Position numbers and translations under genes: made by a program
Part shown: positions 22,326 through 34,388 of the stretch, in pieces
How positions within the stretch are numbered: the stretch's first letter is position 1
Layout of the letters: each line of letters starts with the position of its first letter
Source: Hanleya hanleyi
Taxonomy: Eukaryota; Mollusca; Polyplacophora; Lepidopleurida; Hanleyidae
NCBI GenBank assembly: GCA_036873755.1
Contig: JAVTVY010051524.1
Location: 208,582-272,581, forward strand
Length of the DNA stretch: 64,000 nt
Reading direction: 5' to 3'
The notes under the pieces: model-generated
The model's input: only the letters and a program-made list of their open reading frames with translations
What the model was told of the DNA's origin: nothing
The model's database searches: none

Positions 22326-23854
22326 TTGATCCTTTTGTCAAAGTGCATTTAAGTTCTGTGTTCTTTTTTCCCCAAAGTTGTCATCTAGTGAAAAGGCGAG
22401 ATGTGTATTTTTTCCAGTCCAGTATTCACTATAGTATATGCATTAATATTTACAGTCGCAAGAGATCAAAGCTGGGTGAATGATTCACGTCTACGCCTCG
22501 ATATGTTCAGTTCGAATTTCAGTATATATAGACCATAAGAATACCGTCCTATCTTCTATTCTGTGTAGATCGTTCAACCGTACAGAGTGGAGTATACAGG
22601 ATGTACGCTTTGAATACATATTTCCTGAAACTCTAACAATGCAATAATGATACAGAACTCGTCCACTACGCCGTAATTAGACGTTCACGAAGATTCTATA
22701 GGGCTTGAAATATTCTGCCTGTGGACGGTATTCGACATGAACAATTTTCCCAGCACTTTTGGATGTATAATAATGTGATCTTTGCTGATCTCAAGTACGA
22801 TTGAAACGGTCACAGTTTCGACACAAGTAAGACACACGCAGGCATCCGTTTTCCTAATATACCGTGGGCGAGAAAATAGTACCTTGTATGTCTTTAGAAA
22901 TTAAGCGGAAATCTTGCATGATCCACTTTCTTTAAATAACTTATGTGAAATTAGTGCAAATTTATCCCACTCAAGCACTCGAGTGAAAAATGTCAGAAGT
23001 TGAACGTCTACAACTTAAGTGGAATCAACTTCACTCAATTTGATTCAAATTTGAGGGAATTTCACTCAACTTGGGTGATACGAGTATATGCGATCCACGG
23101 GTGTCCAATTAACGGGAGAGTATTTTGACGTTTCACACTCGATCATGTATTCCAAGATAGTATGGCATTGCCACCAAATAAAATGGCGGTAACCTGTTGA
23201 AGGCTATAAAAGTTCGAAATAATTTTGATGCACATTTCTGCTTCCATAAATCTCATATACAATCTTCCAGGTCAGATGTCGAAATATAGATTGTTATCTA
23301 CTAAAATGTATTCAATGAATTACGTCTCCTTCGTTATATTAAACTTGTACGGACTGCAGACATTTATCACACTATCGGGAGCTCGGATCAGCTGGTTAGA
23401 GAAAAAACTGCCACGTCCATGAATAGAGCTCTGTTTATCAATAGGTGCGTGTTAAATGAAGCATGCCCCGGCTCATTACTATCGTCCGCATCTCGGCTAT
23501 GTGAATGGGTACAACTGACATTGTCCTGAACCCTCATTAACTCCGTAAATGTAAGAAAAATGGTAAAATGGCTATGTCGTTAAGGCTGATTTGAATTCTA
23601 TAGAGATGCGCTTTGGAATATGACATCCTTCAACATTTAGCTGAGGAAACAGACCTCATGATCGAAAAGTTGTTTACTCATGCGAGTATAGGAATGAAGC
23701 CATGAACTGAAAAATCCTGTTTATATCCTCCCGTGCCATATTTTCAAAAGGGAAATGATCAATACTTATTTGTGTATATAATAATCATACTCATGCAGGT
23801 GTCGCATTTTAGAGACCTGTTCATGGTATGGGTTTTGAGGCCAAAAACGGACAT
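22326..23854. other. Non-coding sequence, with a possible decayed palindrome at ~22970-23080
   Basis: AT-rich. Around 22970-23080 words such as cactcaa, gagtgaa and ttcactcaat recur in both orientations and may be the remains of a MITE. Otherwise nothing is identified. Confidence 0.5.
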
Positions 23855-23859
23855 TTTCA

Positions 23860-24465
23860 GATCAAAGGATTTTGTATCTCTGGATGGGTAACTGGCCCAA
23901 GTCAGGTGCAATACAGAACCAAAATAAAATACTTCCACTACAAGAGATTGTTCAATTGGCATGAAGTACAATATTATATTGTATACTTAGTAAAATTTCA
24001 AGGCACTGAGTTTCATCACTCTCGAGTAAAAGGGTCGTGGAGTAGTGCATTCTTGCAAAATAAAAACAATTCTTATTGTTCTCTGTAAACATATGAAGAT
24101 AAACGATAACCAGAACCAGCTTTGGTCTACGACTTTACGTATTGGAACAGTGAGTATATGCTGTATCAAGCTGGTTCTGCTTATCGTTTACCTTCATATA
24201 TTTATAGAAAGAAATATGCGGTGTTTTCGCCTCAAAATTGGCGATTTTGTACGAATGCACTATACCTTAACTTCACGGCCCTGTTATTCCAGAGTGATGA
24301 GACTAAGTGCCTTGAAACTTTTCTGAGTATACAATACAATATTGTACTTCATGCCAACTGAACAATTTCTTGTACATGCAATATTTCATTTTTGGCACTT
24401 CTGCCGCATCGGTTCTGGGGCCATTTACCGATCTAAACATACCTGGTCCTTTGCTTCAATTAACT
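23860..24465. mobile_element. ~610-bp imperfect palindrome (fold-back or MITE)
   Basis: The left arm from about 23860 is complementary to the right arm ending near 24465. Matching pairs include ttggcatgaagtacaatatt near 23957 against aatattgtacttcatgccaa near 24340, ataaacgataaccagaacca near 24100 against its complement near 24175, and tttcaaggcactgagt against its counterpart. The centre is near 24150. The arms have diverged by substitutions and small indels. The two open frames (86 and 93 codons) read opposite arms and are not genes. No target duplication was identified. Confidence 0.85.
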
Positions 24466-24469
24466 TTGG

Positions 24470-25204
24470 AGTGAACACAGTCACCACTGAACAAGGAAGG
24501 AGATTTTGACGGAAACTAATGTTTTTAAATGACACCCGACCAATTAGCGTCAAATCACTCCCCGTATTCCTATCAATTACATGGCCAATGTATAACAAAT
24601 TTTGCTGGATCAAATGAATAATCTGTTCACCAAGTTATTCACCTACTGTCACTGTTTGGCGTAAGCACTGCCTTTTTTGCAGTAATTTGTACATCGACTG
24701 TTTGATTGCAAGGGGTTATGATGTCCAATTGATCGAAGCGAATTCTCGATGAATTCAAGACGACCCGAAAAAGTAATCGGCGAAAACCGGAACACATGCA
24801 AGTTTCTCGGTTTTATCTCGATCGGATGGTCCCGTTTTTTTTTGTATTTGTGTGTTAATCTCTAAGTGATTTAGAAGAGAATCGAGACTGTAAACAATGG
24901 GATTGATATACAACCGGGACGACAAACCGATAGCGATAAACCTAGCTCATTCGAGACAAAATTACTTGGTAATCTGGACACATGGCGCAGTCGAATATAA
25001 AATCGAGCCAAATATAAAATCGAATATTGAATTAGCTCACTCGTATACACATCAGCAGAGAGCTGTAACTTTACCAAAGAACACATTCGTTCCATTTCCG
25101 ATAATATCAAAGATATGCATGGTGTACATTTTCATAATCACACGGTACGTTCATCGGAGCAATCCATGCAGGCATTGATAATGGTCTTTCTTGTCAAGCC
25201 GGAA
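24470..25204. other. Non-coding sequence, nothing identified
   Basis: AT-rich with a T-run near 24834. No recognisable feature. Confidence 0.55.
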
Positions 25205-25275
25205 ATGGGAGAGAGAGAGAATTAAGGTTTAACGTCGCGTTCAGCAATACTTCAGCTATATAGCGAATAAGTATG
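25205..25275 (-). mobile_element. SINE tail fragment
   Basis: gagagagagagaattaaggtttaacgtcgc continues into gttcagcaatacttcagctatat. This is the reverse complement of the 3' tail region shared by the SINEs in this window. The tRNA-like head is not evident. Confidence 0.6.
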
Positions 25276-27043
25276 TACCAACCTAAATATGAGAAAGGAA
25301 CCCTCATGTAACACTGCATTACAAAACAGCCAGGTCTACTAAAAATAGCAGGAAACGATTAGATTGGTCGCAGGCTTATAGAGTATTTCACGTTTTATTG
25401 CCCTTTGTGGTACATGCGTCCCTCAGGCCAACTGAAATGTTGGAATCTCCCTTTTCTTTCCCAGGTTTTGCTCGGTCCGTTTTGCCCGAAGCGTTGTGCG
25501 TGATATTACGATATCTTTTTGTGCTTTAGTCACTTTTGCCTCCGAGGTGTAATAACGGCCTTTGAGAAGCAGACAGTTCGATTTTCCAGTCCAGAGATTT
25601 CAAGGCAGAAAAGACAATAACGAGAAACTATAGTAAATTGAATTTGTGAATAACGTTCAGATAACCAGCATACGCACATGCATGCAATCTGATCAAAATA
25701 AACATATTGTCTTTGCTTCTTTCCCATTACTGCCAACGATGACTCAGTTGACTCTTGAGACAGTAGATAAAGAAAGATAAGCCGAACATTGGAAAGGTGC
25801 ATGTTTTGCCGATAGCAGAGCGCCTTTGCATGTATTCTCACCAACGTAAATGAGAGTGACCGAAGATAGAACCTCCCCCAACATATAGAATCTCTCTGAC
25901 CGAACATAGTACCTCCCTGACCGAACATAAAATCTCTGACCGAACATAAAATATCTCCCATGAAGTCAGTGATAAGATACAAAATACCGGAAACATCTCG
26001 TCAGTATACTTTCATCATTATATCATCGATTACCTGTCTTATAATCGAAGGTAGAAAATACATGAATGTGCCTTAAATGGTCCAAATATTGTTCCTGGTA
26101 TAAAATTTGAGAATCGTATATCCCAATCAGGGACAGTACAATGAATTGTATGGTCTCTGTCCCAATAAAGAGTGATACATTAAGGATACTAACAGCTTTC
26201 CGCCCCCCCATTGGTTTTCTGATCCTATCTCCGGAACGACAAAAAATTGAAAGCTGATACTCCGTGACTTTGTAGCTTATCATATTGGGGTCGTTTTGAG
26301 CCTATTTGAATGACCATCCGAGCAGAGAATCATGGGTTAATTAAAAATGGCGGCCATCTGGGGTACCAGAAAAGTTTTCATCAGATTTCTTCAAAATTTG
26401 TGCTTTTCTGCATGGAGAAGTGGGTAAAACATATTTTATTTCGTATCAGATTATTTTTTACTAATTTAGCGTGTAGTTTTTGCGAAGAAAACGCTTAAAT
26501 AAAAAAAATCGAAATATCTGTCAAAAAATACCATTTTTTGAAGATGACGTCATTGTCACGTCATCATGGCGGTCATTTTGGATTTTTTTCACATGTAAGT
26601 TTCAGCCCTCTAGCCTTAGGGATAGGGAGAACATTTATGGGTGGCACTCCCTCCCCCCCCTAATTCCAATAAAATCGTTCAAAAGACTTTGCGATGACTA
26701 ATTGATGGATGTAGTTATACCAAGATGAAAGTCCCAACAATGTGATTTTGTATACATAGACCGTACATAGACCATCACGAATAAGTGGATGTTGAACATT
26801 TATAAATTGACAACTTCGGCAAGTAACAGATAAGCAAATTCAGCAACAATAAGGATTTTTTTTGAATGCGTTGGTACTTTATTGCGGATGTTGAATTTGA
26901 TACCAACTTAAAACTCTGCGGTTTGGAGCACGATGATGATTATTGGACTGCAGTGAGAACACATCCTTGTCACAACTCGGTCGGCAAACGTAAATAAATA
27001 ATCGTACTACCGGATTTTCATTCTGAAAGACTGGATAGTGCTA
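25276..27043. other. Mostly non-coding, with a small CTGACCGAACATA repeat
   Basis: At about 25890-25950 ctgaccgaacataaaatctc occurs in three or four tandem copies, which explains the overlapping minus-strand frames there. Words like aaaatggcggcc at 26345 and a C-run at 26655 are unremarkable. No gene is seen. Confidence 0.5.
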
Positions 27044-28365
27044 CATACACCGTAGCTAAATAATATATAGCCCTCAAGAGTATGAGGGCTATAGGTCGGC
27101 CCCAGTCACCTCCAGCGAGGGTTTTAGATAATTTTATTACGAATCACCCACCTCTGAACCTGCCCTACATCTTATCTCTATCCCCTCCTGCGCACTATTT
27201 TAAATTCTTGCGCACTATTGTGAAATAGTGACGCATATATCGCCGTCTGAATTTTCCAGTCGAAAACTTCAACTCTCTGTCCGCCATGTTGGTGACGTCA
27301 CTGTATATGGTTACAGGAGCACTTACCTTATTTTTTAGTGTGACTATATTTATCGGCAATCGCATTCCAAACCTTATTATATAAAATTTATGTTGATAGA
27401 ACGCGAAATAAAAGAAATATTGAATATTTTGTTGCTCGCCACGGCGTGCACTGGGCGCCGCCATTGCACCACTGTGTGACGTTTTTAGATGAGCGGAAGT
27501 GAGTATATACTCATCTAAAAACGTCATAACGTCATGGAGATAATTCGCACGAGAAGGAACCCAGTAAATCCACTGACGTTCTAGTTGATTTTAGTAATTC
27601 ATGTGTAATTATGAAAATGTTTACGAACTTAGAAGCATCATCGTTCAACTGAAATCACTGGCCAATTGCAGAGGACGCTGTTTTAGTCTTCTCGTTTAGC
27701 TTCAAATTTTGTTCAAATTGAATCTAGCAAGTTTCAGTTGAAAAACTTGGGGAAGAAATTCTTCAGTTGGTGGAGATAACCTAAACCACTCTCCTTTTGT
27801 GAATTACACCCGTGGGATTTGTCGCGCCAGTTTTTTCCTCGAATTAAAACTCGGGCACAGAGTAATTCAAATGTCCGTAATTGGAACGTCCCTGGGCAAG
27901 CGTTAGCCGGGACGTTGTCCTGAATCCTGACGTCATCAGTAACGTCATCCCACAGGCAACATGGCGGCGCCCACGTCGACCTCAAAGCGGAAACATGGCT
28001 TCACAAATTTTAATAAAAATAGTAGGTTATCACCCTCAACGACAGTAAAACAGTTGATTACATTTATTTAAGTCTAACCTTTGTAATAGGAACCTATATA
28101 AAATAAAGTAAGTACTCCTTTAACATGGCGCGTTTAAAGCGGAAGTCGACTGGAAATTTCAGACGGCGATATATTCGTTACTATTTCACAAGAGTGCACA
28201 AGATTTTAAAATAGTGCGCAGGAGGGGATAGAGATTAGATGTACGGCAGTTTCAGAGGTGGGTGATTCGTAATAAAATTATCTAAAACCCTCGCTGGAGG
28301 TGACTGGGGCCGACCTATAGCCCTCATACTCTTGAGGGCTATATATTATTTAGCTACATACACCG
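27044..28365. mobile_element. Mutator-like (MULE-type) element, non-autonomous
   Basis: A 1,304-bp element (27053-28356) with ~240-bp terminal inverted repeats. The first bases, tagctaaataatatatagcc, have their complement at the right end, and the match runs past cgccgtctga to the ccatgtt words near 27296 and 28124. Identical 9-bp duplications catacaccg flank it at 27044-27052 and 28357-28365. Long inverted ends with a 9-bp duplication are typical of Mutator-like elements. The interior has a hairpin (27478-27525), CpG-rich words and frames up to 110 codons, but no transposase domain. The doubling of gcta at the joint leaves the exact boundary uncertain by 4 bp. Confidence 0.85.
27478..27525. 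repeat. Hairpin inside the MULE-like element
   Basis: gacgtttttagatgag and its complement ctcatctaaaaacgtc flank a short loop that itself reads tgagtatatactca, a perfect palindrome. Confidence 0.8.
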
Positions 28366-29882
28366 GTGCTGTCTGTGTTAATAATGGTCAGATGTAGAGG
28401 GTGTACCCGAGTGACACTTACGAAGACAGACGCGATATTCATCAATAATGATGGTCCTCAACTCCGGAGTAGGTGGGCCGTTTTCTAAAGGACGGAGTAA
28501 TCACGACTGATCCCGCTGTTTGCCAGTGTGATTATTACGGTAAACCACACTCTTTATATCTGACTATATGGTCATGATAAATAATAATCCTTTATTGATG
28601 CCAAACCACCAAGGCCAGATAAGCTAGATTGTGGATTATTTGCTAAATTATAACGCTATGCCAAAATTCGGTACGCGGACGGTAGTCTACGAGACATCAT
28701 TTCGTCGTTTTTTGTTTTAGAGTATATATATCCTGCATTTGAGTCTCGGTGTAAGTTTGAAGCAACCAATAAAATATATTGCTTGGAAAAGCGTCTCTTG
28801 AGCAAACTATGGTCCAGATGATTTGATCATTAAATACTAACCAAATGTTGTTAACTGGCCAGGTCTTCAATGCCTCCCATCAAACCACAGACCTGAATGT
28901 CAGTGTCCATGTCCCGTGTACATGCATGCATTGGGGACTAAAACACTTGTACATGCACCAGGTGACCTATATGCGGCCAGCTGTTAACCTCCGCTGACCC
29001 GGACATAGGTCAATTAGTACGTTGGTGTGGGAGGAGCTCCCAGCTGGATGACTGGAAACAAACACTGAACACTTTATTCATATATCTTGTTTACTGATCT
29101 CTTCTTGGTGGTAGTGTTTACAGATAAACTTCCAGGGGTTTAAAATTCACTGACCTGACCTTTAGATGCAGGTTTTAAATACCCAGATGTATCAAGTCCC
29201 AGTATATCTACAAATATGGCAAAAATATGGCCCAATCACCACCACATGGCTAAAAGGAATGTGTGAATTTCCAGCTGTTAAAACCATGGAATTTATCTTC
29301 ATAATATATAAAATAGACCTACATGTATATATATGTGGTATATCTCCCAGATAGTAGTATAGTGTTAGCGACCTAAAAATGAACAAACAAAAACTTAGTG
29401 TTACCATGATTTATTAAATATCTTTTGTTTTTCACAATATAAACAAGAATGCTGATCCAAATGAGATTTTTTCCATTATAATGCTCAAGGAATATTTTCA
29501 AATCTCGTAACAATGATTTTTTGCAACATGGATAACCACGGCACAACTGTACATGTACATCATGTATGTAAAAACAATTATTAACAAGAGCAACGAGCTC
29601 AAATATTCCCTGCTGGGTGTCATAACTCTGATGACATCATTTGACGCCCCTTTCTAAAACATACAGGTTTTTCTTGGCTGCCCCATAGATCTTTTCAGTG
29701 ATCACCTGTAAATTTCAGGTGCAAATCTATTGGAGGGCTGGGGTCAAAGGTTTATTATTATTTTTTCATAACTTTTACAGTGACCAATAATTTAGCATGT
29801 TTAATATTTTCTGAAATAAAATATTATTGAGTGAGTTTAATTGATTAATTTATTAAATAAGGCGTCAAATGGTGTCATCATG
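28366..29882. other. Non-coding sequence, nothing identified
   Basis: AT-rich sequence. A trace of the CATAACTCTG family (gtcataactctgatgac) is near 29620. No exon is recognised. Confidence 0.55.
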
Positions 29883-30242
29883 GACTAGGAATGGGTGAGT
29901 GAGTGAATAGAATTTAACGTCGCTTTCAACAATATTTCTATATCACGACGAACCAACTAAGCACCACCCAGCCCAGTTGTGTTACTGCTACTTCAAAGAA
30001 GAAATCTTTGAAGCAGCATTTCAAAGAAGAAATCTTTGAAGCAGCATGGAACCAGACGCCCTCCATTCACCCTATAAAACACCCTATAGGACAGCGCACA
30101 AGACACAGATCGGACGCTTACATGGTGCAATAAAGACAAGTGATATTACAGTGCTAGACATCACATTATCAAGTTCTTGTTGCTTCTCAGCAAAATGCAT
30201 TGAAGCAACAGAAACCTGAACCCACCCGCGACTAGGAATGGG
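29883..30242 (-). mobile_element. SINE with 13-bp target duplications
   Basis: gactaggaatggg occurs at 29883-29895 and 30230-30242, flanking 334 bp. Read on the minus strand, the element ends with the same tail as the 15.4-kb SINE: gttgaaagcgacgttaaa followed by (cact)n. Its 5' part differs, and a good B box is not visible, so it is a different or decayed subfamily. Inside, ttcaaagaagaaatctttga (itself palindromic) plus agcagca is duplicated in tandem at about 29991-30046. Confidence 0.85.
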
Positions 30243-30573
30243 CGTCAAATGTTGTCACCATGGGGCATAGAGTTAATGTACACCTATTGATATTACATAC
30301 ATGTATTATGTATTATTAAGTAATAAGACAGAGAAATAATGGTACAAATATGGCTCAACATGTACAAGGGTCTTGATTACATACATACATATCAAATAGT
30401 CAATGGCTAAGTATCTCAAAACACACCAATCAATGGGATTCTTTGGACTCACATTGAAGAATCAAGAAATCCAATGACTTTAAACTCCAGATACAGTCCA
30501 GACAAGCTAGATTAAGTTTTGTGATGATGTAGTGTGTTGATCACTTTCACCTATTGACCTCGAATGAATATGC

Positions 30574-31060
30574 TTAAAGGTGAACTGCAAAGCTTTTAAT
30601 TTTATCTAAATTGTTGCTTATATAGATCTTGTCTTATGTGACATAAATTTTATACGTTTTTGGGGCAAATATAGTTTGCAAAATTGTACTAATAACAATA
30701 TTTAAGTTATCCTGTTATAAATCTGTCTTGAAAACTTGCATCGCTTGTCTCTCTTGGTTTGTAGAACGTTATGACGTTATAGTGGTCCCCTTCATTCAAG
30801 TTTTATTCAAATGTGACGTCATGCTACGTCGGATGAATGAACGAGGACCACTATAACGTCATGACGTTCCAAAAACAACGGGAGGCAAGCGATGACGTTT
30901 TTAAAAGTTCTGGCTCTCGGTTTAAGTTTTGACTTCTCATATACCCAAAATAAAACCATAACCCACAAAACTATTACCACACATAATTGTAACAACTATA
31001 GAAGTTCTTGTTTTATGACATTTTAGCAGAACATTGGAAAGCTTTTCAGTTCACCTTTAA
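30574..31060. mobile_element. TTAA-flanked palindromic MITE (piggyBac- or Kolobok-type)
   Basis: A 479-bp element between TTAA at 30574-30577 and 31057-31060. Its ends are aggtgaactgcaaagctttt on the left and the complement of aggtgaactgaaaagcttt on the right. The centre has a strong inverted pair: cgttatgacgttatagtggt near 30768 and accactataacgtcatgacg near 30848. A TTAA target is used by piggyBac and Kolobok transposases; the end sequence does not decide between them. No coding region. Confidence 0.8.
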
Positions 31061-31799
31061 AGCTTCTGAATCATATGAGCAGAAAAGCTGTGGGTTTTGA
31101 GAAGATATCTGACCTAAAAATACTGGTCTTTTGGAATCACATGGGTAACATGTAAAGTTTGGAGAAAATTTGGAGTGGATTGACCAAATGCTAAGCTACT
31201 ACAGTGGTAACAAGAAAATGTGACACACACACCGACAAACAACAACACAAAATTCCCCGAGTTCGGTGGGGAATAACAATAGACAAATTAACTTCCACTG
31301 ATGATTAAGCCCAAAAAAGGCAATCATTTGTAAAACACAAGCTTTTCAGGGATAAGCATTCCTCACCACAGCACCAAGAGGCAAGAAAACTTTTACATTT
31401 TATGTATCATTTTAGGCAAGTTAGCACATTTTGGATGCACTGGAAGAGCAAAATGTTTCTCATGGAAAACGTTAATTTTAAAGAGAGAGAGAGAGAATTA
31501 AGGTTCAGCGTTAATTTTGAAGACTGTATTTACTCATTTTGTTGGGCAGCCAGTATGTATGTATGAAAGATTCCACATCAGATCCACCCTGCTTCATAGG
31601 CCTATCAATGATACAATGCTTCACGGATAATCTTGCTTCATGGCTGATCTCCATAAAGCGATCAAACCCAAACTCAGCCTAATCGCTAGTAGTGAACACA
31701 AACACCAGCTTTATGCTCATCACCAATATGGCGTGCAGACATTTCACCACCCAGGACACTGTGTGCTATTTTGTACATCTTGAAAATGCTATTGGTGAA
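31061..31799. other. Non-coding sequence, with a SINE-tail scrap at ~31483-31512
   Basis: gagagagagagagaattaag followed by gttcagcgtt is a short piece of the SINE tail, minus orientation. Nothing else is recognised. Confidence 0.5.
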
Positions 31800-32382
31800 G
31801 CTTATCAACCTGCTCACTGATGTGAAGGTCACCAATTTGCTCACTGATGTGAAACTTACGAACCTGCTCACTATGTGAAACTTACCAACCTTCTCACTGA
31901 TGTGGAGCTTACCAACCTCCTCACTGATGTGAAGCTTATAAACCAGGTCACTGATGTGAAGCTTACCCCGCTGCTCACTGATGTGAAGCTTACCAACCTT
32001 CTCACTGATGTGCAGCTTATCAACCAGGTCACTGATGTGAAGCTTACGAAACTGCTCACTGATATGAAGCTTACCACGCTGCTCACTAATGTGAAGCTTA
32101 CCAAGCTGCTCACTGATGTGAATCTTACCAATCAGGTCACTGATGTGAAGTTTACCAAGCTGCTCACTGATGTGAAGCTTACCAGGCTGCTCACTGATGT
32201 GAAGCTTACCATGCTGCTCACTGATGTGAAGCTTACCAACCAGGTCACTGATGTGAATCTCCAAGCTGCTCACTGATGTGAAGCTTACCAAGCTGCTCAC
32301 TGATGTGAAGCTTACAAAGCTGCCCACTGATGTGAAGCTAAACCAGGTCACTGATGTGAAGCTTAACAGCCTGCTCACTGAA
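31800..32382. repeat. 27-bp tandem array, about 21 copies
   Basis: Unit core ctcactgatgtgaagcttac with two variants, aagctg and aaccag before gtcactg or ctcactg. Since 27 is divisible by 3, the minus strand reads a repeated KLHISEQLG motif for 236 codons and the plus strand a repeated VKLTNLLTD motif for 133. Both directions being open, with no flanking exon structure, points to a non-coding minisatellite. Confidence 0.92.
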
Positions 32383-33861
32383 TGTATTATAACCAAGCAA
32401 AACAGTAACTCTGTATTGGAGGAGGGCTGATATTCGTTGGAGTGGCCTAATTCATTGGAAAGAATGCCATGAGTTCAGTATTAAAAATTCATTAGAATGT
32501 TTGACTCTTCTTGTCCACAAATAGAAGGATCTCATTGTTGATGTGACCTACAGCAATCTAGCAAGTACCCCGAAGTCTCGGACACACAAGAACAAATACA
32601 AAGCTGTGCATCTGAAGGCCTCTCAGCTCTGGGGTAACGTTTTAAGGCTTGACAACCTTACAACAGTCATGTCTAGCTTATCATGTTTGGTGCTACAGAT
32701 CCAGTCTTGAATTGATTGTAATTGGCTGAATGGTGAATTTTATAAGTTTACGTTTAGTGTAAACGTCCCCCCCCCCCCAATGATAGTAGCCAACCTAAAA
32801 ATGGAATAAGATATTCCCCACTCAGTCATATGAAGAATGGAGGTGCATAAGGAGTCTGATAAGGTCCACAAAGTACAATAAACTGTTTTTCTGCAAATAC
32901 TGTTACAGTATTTTTTCATTCCTGTGAACTGTATATGTATGATGAAATGAATGAATTAAAAAAAAAAATGCTTATGTTGCCATATAAATTATCTGAATAC
33001 CTCTTCTGACTTTTGATAAGGTAAATAAGCATAATAAATTTGGAATTCATCAGAGGAACCATTTTCCAGATCTCTCACACATACGGATGTACTTGCTGAC
33101 GACCATACTCCAAGGCTAAAATGGCTGACGGGTAAAAAATACTGTTTGCCCAAATTTTAAAAACCTTGCATTTTTTTAGAGACTTTATAAAAGTGTTCTG
33201 TTTGTGGAAAGTATTAGGAGCTCCAGTCATTTACACAAGGTACATGTATGACGATAACCCATTCATATTCTGAACACTGTTAGGACATTTGGCATGCAAT
33301 ACTGCGGTGAGCGACATTTCAGCACATGACACTTCAACACGAAGGGGTGTGTGCGACATTTCAGCAACATTATTTCACAGGCAAAAATTTGATACAAATT
33401 GATTTTCAGATTTTTTTGTCTTATATTCAGACAGACAGTCTATTGAGATGTAAATTTTTTTTAGTGATTTTGCAAATGTCAAATTCAGTCAACATTGACC
33501 AAGTGAGTCAAAGCATTATCAAAGAAAAATGCATAACGCATGTTACATGATATAATTTTTGACCTAAGTGTGATTATATTCCTACGAAGTAGGCTACAGA
33601 TCGCAAATTGTCCGGTAATGAGTCAGTCAGTCAGTCCATCCGAATCCTTTCGTCGGCAAAATAAGGAGAACCGTTGACATTAGAACCTTGATTTTTGGCA
33701 TGAACGTGCATTAAGGCATTGTTACGAGCATGTTCTGAGCTGACCGAATTCTGATGACTTATAATTCTTTTTTTATTATTTATTGATGGCTCAGCGAGTG
33801 CACCGTCATGCCCATCGGGAACCCTTGGCTGTATGTTTCACTGTGACTTTTGAAGGTTCCC
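32383..33861. other. Non-coding sequence, with cctacgaagtagg hairpin at 33581
   Basis: A C-run lies at 32767-32778. A perfect small hairpin cctacgaagtagg at about 33581 has a counterpart cctacttcgtagg at about 36957. gtcagtcagtcagtcc near 33625 resembles the edge of a retroelement. No gene is seen. Confidence 0.5.
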
Positions 33862-33948
33862 TGATACGCCATATCACGACATACCGGTTCTGGTAAAATC
33901 AGCGAAGTTAAGCGACTTTGAGCCTGGTCAAGACTTTGTGTAAACGGG
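33862..33948 (+). pseudogene. 5S rRNA-derived sequence (pseudogene or 5S-type SINE head)
   Basis: The order of words matches the first ~90 nt of eukaryotic 5S rRNA: gccatatcac, ccggttct, tcagcgaagttaagcgac (33901-33917) and gagcctggtca (33920-33930). The last ~30 nt of 5S are replaced by unrelated sequence beginning near cggggccc, so it is not a functional gene. It could be an isolated pseudogene or the promoter head of a 5S-derived SINE. The 84-codon minus frame over it (33780-34034) is a shadow. Confidence 0.75.
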
Positions 33949-34388
33949 GCCCATTTAACCAATGGATAAATGAGTGAATTTAGTCTAATAGATGAAGGTC
34001 CCAAGCTGAAAGCGCAAGCTGATGCAATAAGCATAGTAATGAAACGTACATTTACCTTCTGTCATAGGTCTGTTAAATTTACCACTGTGCTATCCGACAT
34101 CCGCGCATTAAAGGCATTAAAGACGTCCGGGCTATAGCACTATCACTATTGCACAACCACCATAACACACGATCGTGACAGAGGCTGTATGGAATAACCA
34201 GTGACCTATTTACCGCACTGTATTTCTCGGAAATACCAAATGTTCTCGAAATAGCACAAGCTTTCTATTTTTGAAGGCGAAACTAACCGATCGACACACA
34301 CAACACACTTCTGGATCACAAACCATTTTCCCGCTCATCAATGATCCGCGAAACTCAAGTCCGAATTACAATCTCAGACCGAGAAACC
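33949..34388. other. Non-coding sequence, possible tRNA-like A box at ~34090 (minus)
   Basis: On the minus strand ggatagcacagtggtaaat resembles the D-arm/A box of a tRNA or SINE, but no B box follows at the right distance. Otherwise nothing is identified. Confidence 0.35.

Noticed and set aside
27734..27985. THAP-type DNA-binding domain inside the MULE-like element
   Set aside because: Tested on both strands; the Cys-x-Cys and Cys-x2-His pattern and the other conserved residues are not there.
31686..32396. 236-codon KLHISEQLG repeat protein (minus)
   Set aside because: The 27-bp array is open on both strands; the ends run into unrelated DNA with no gene structure.
33780..34034. 84-codon minus-strand gene
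   Set aside because: It overlaps the 5S rRNA-derived segment and has no protein-like motif.
34080..34115. tRNA gene on the minus strand
   Set aside because: An A-box-like word is present but no B box or clover-leaf follows.
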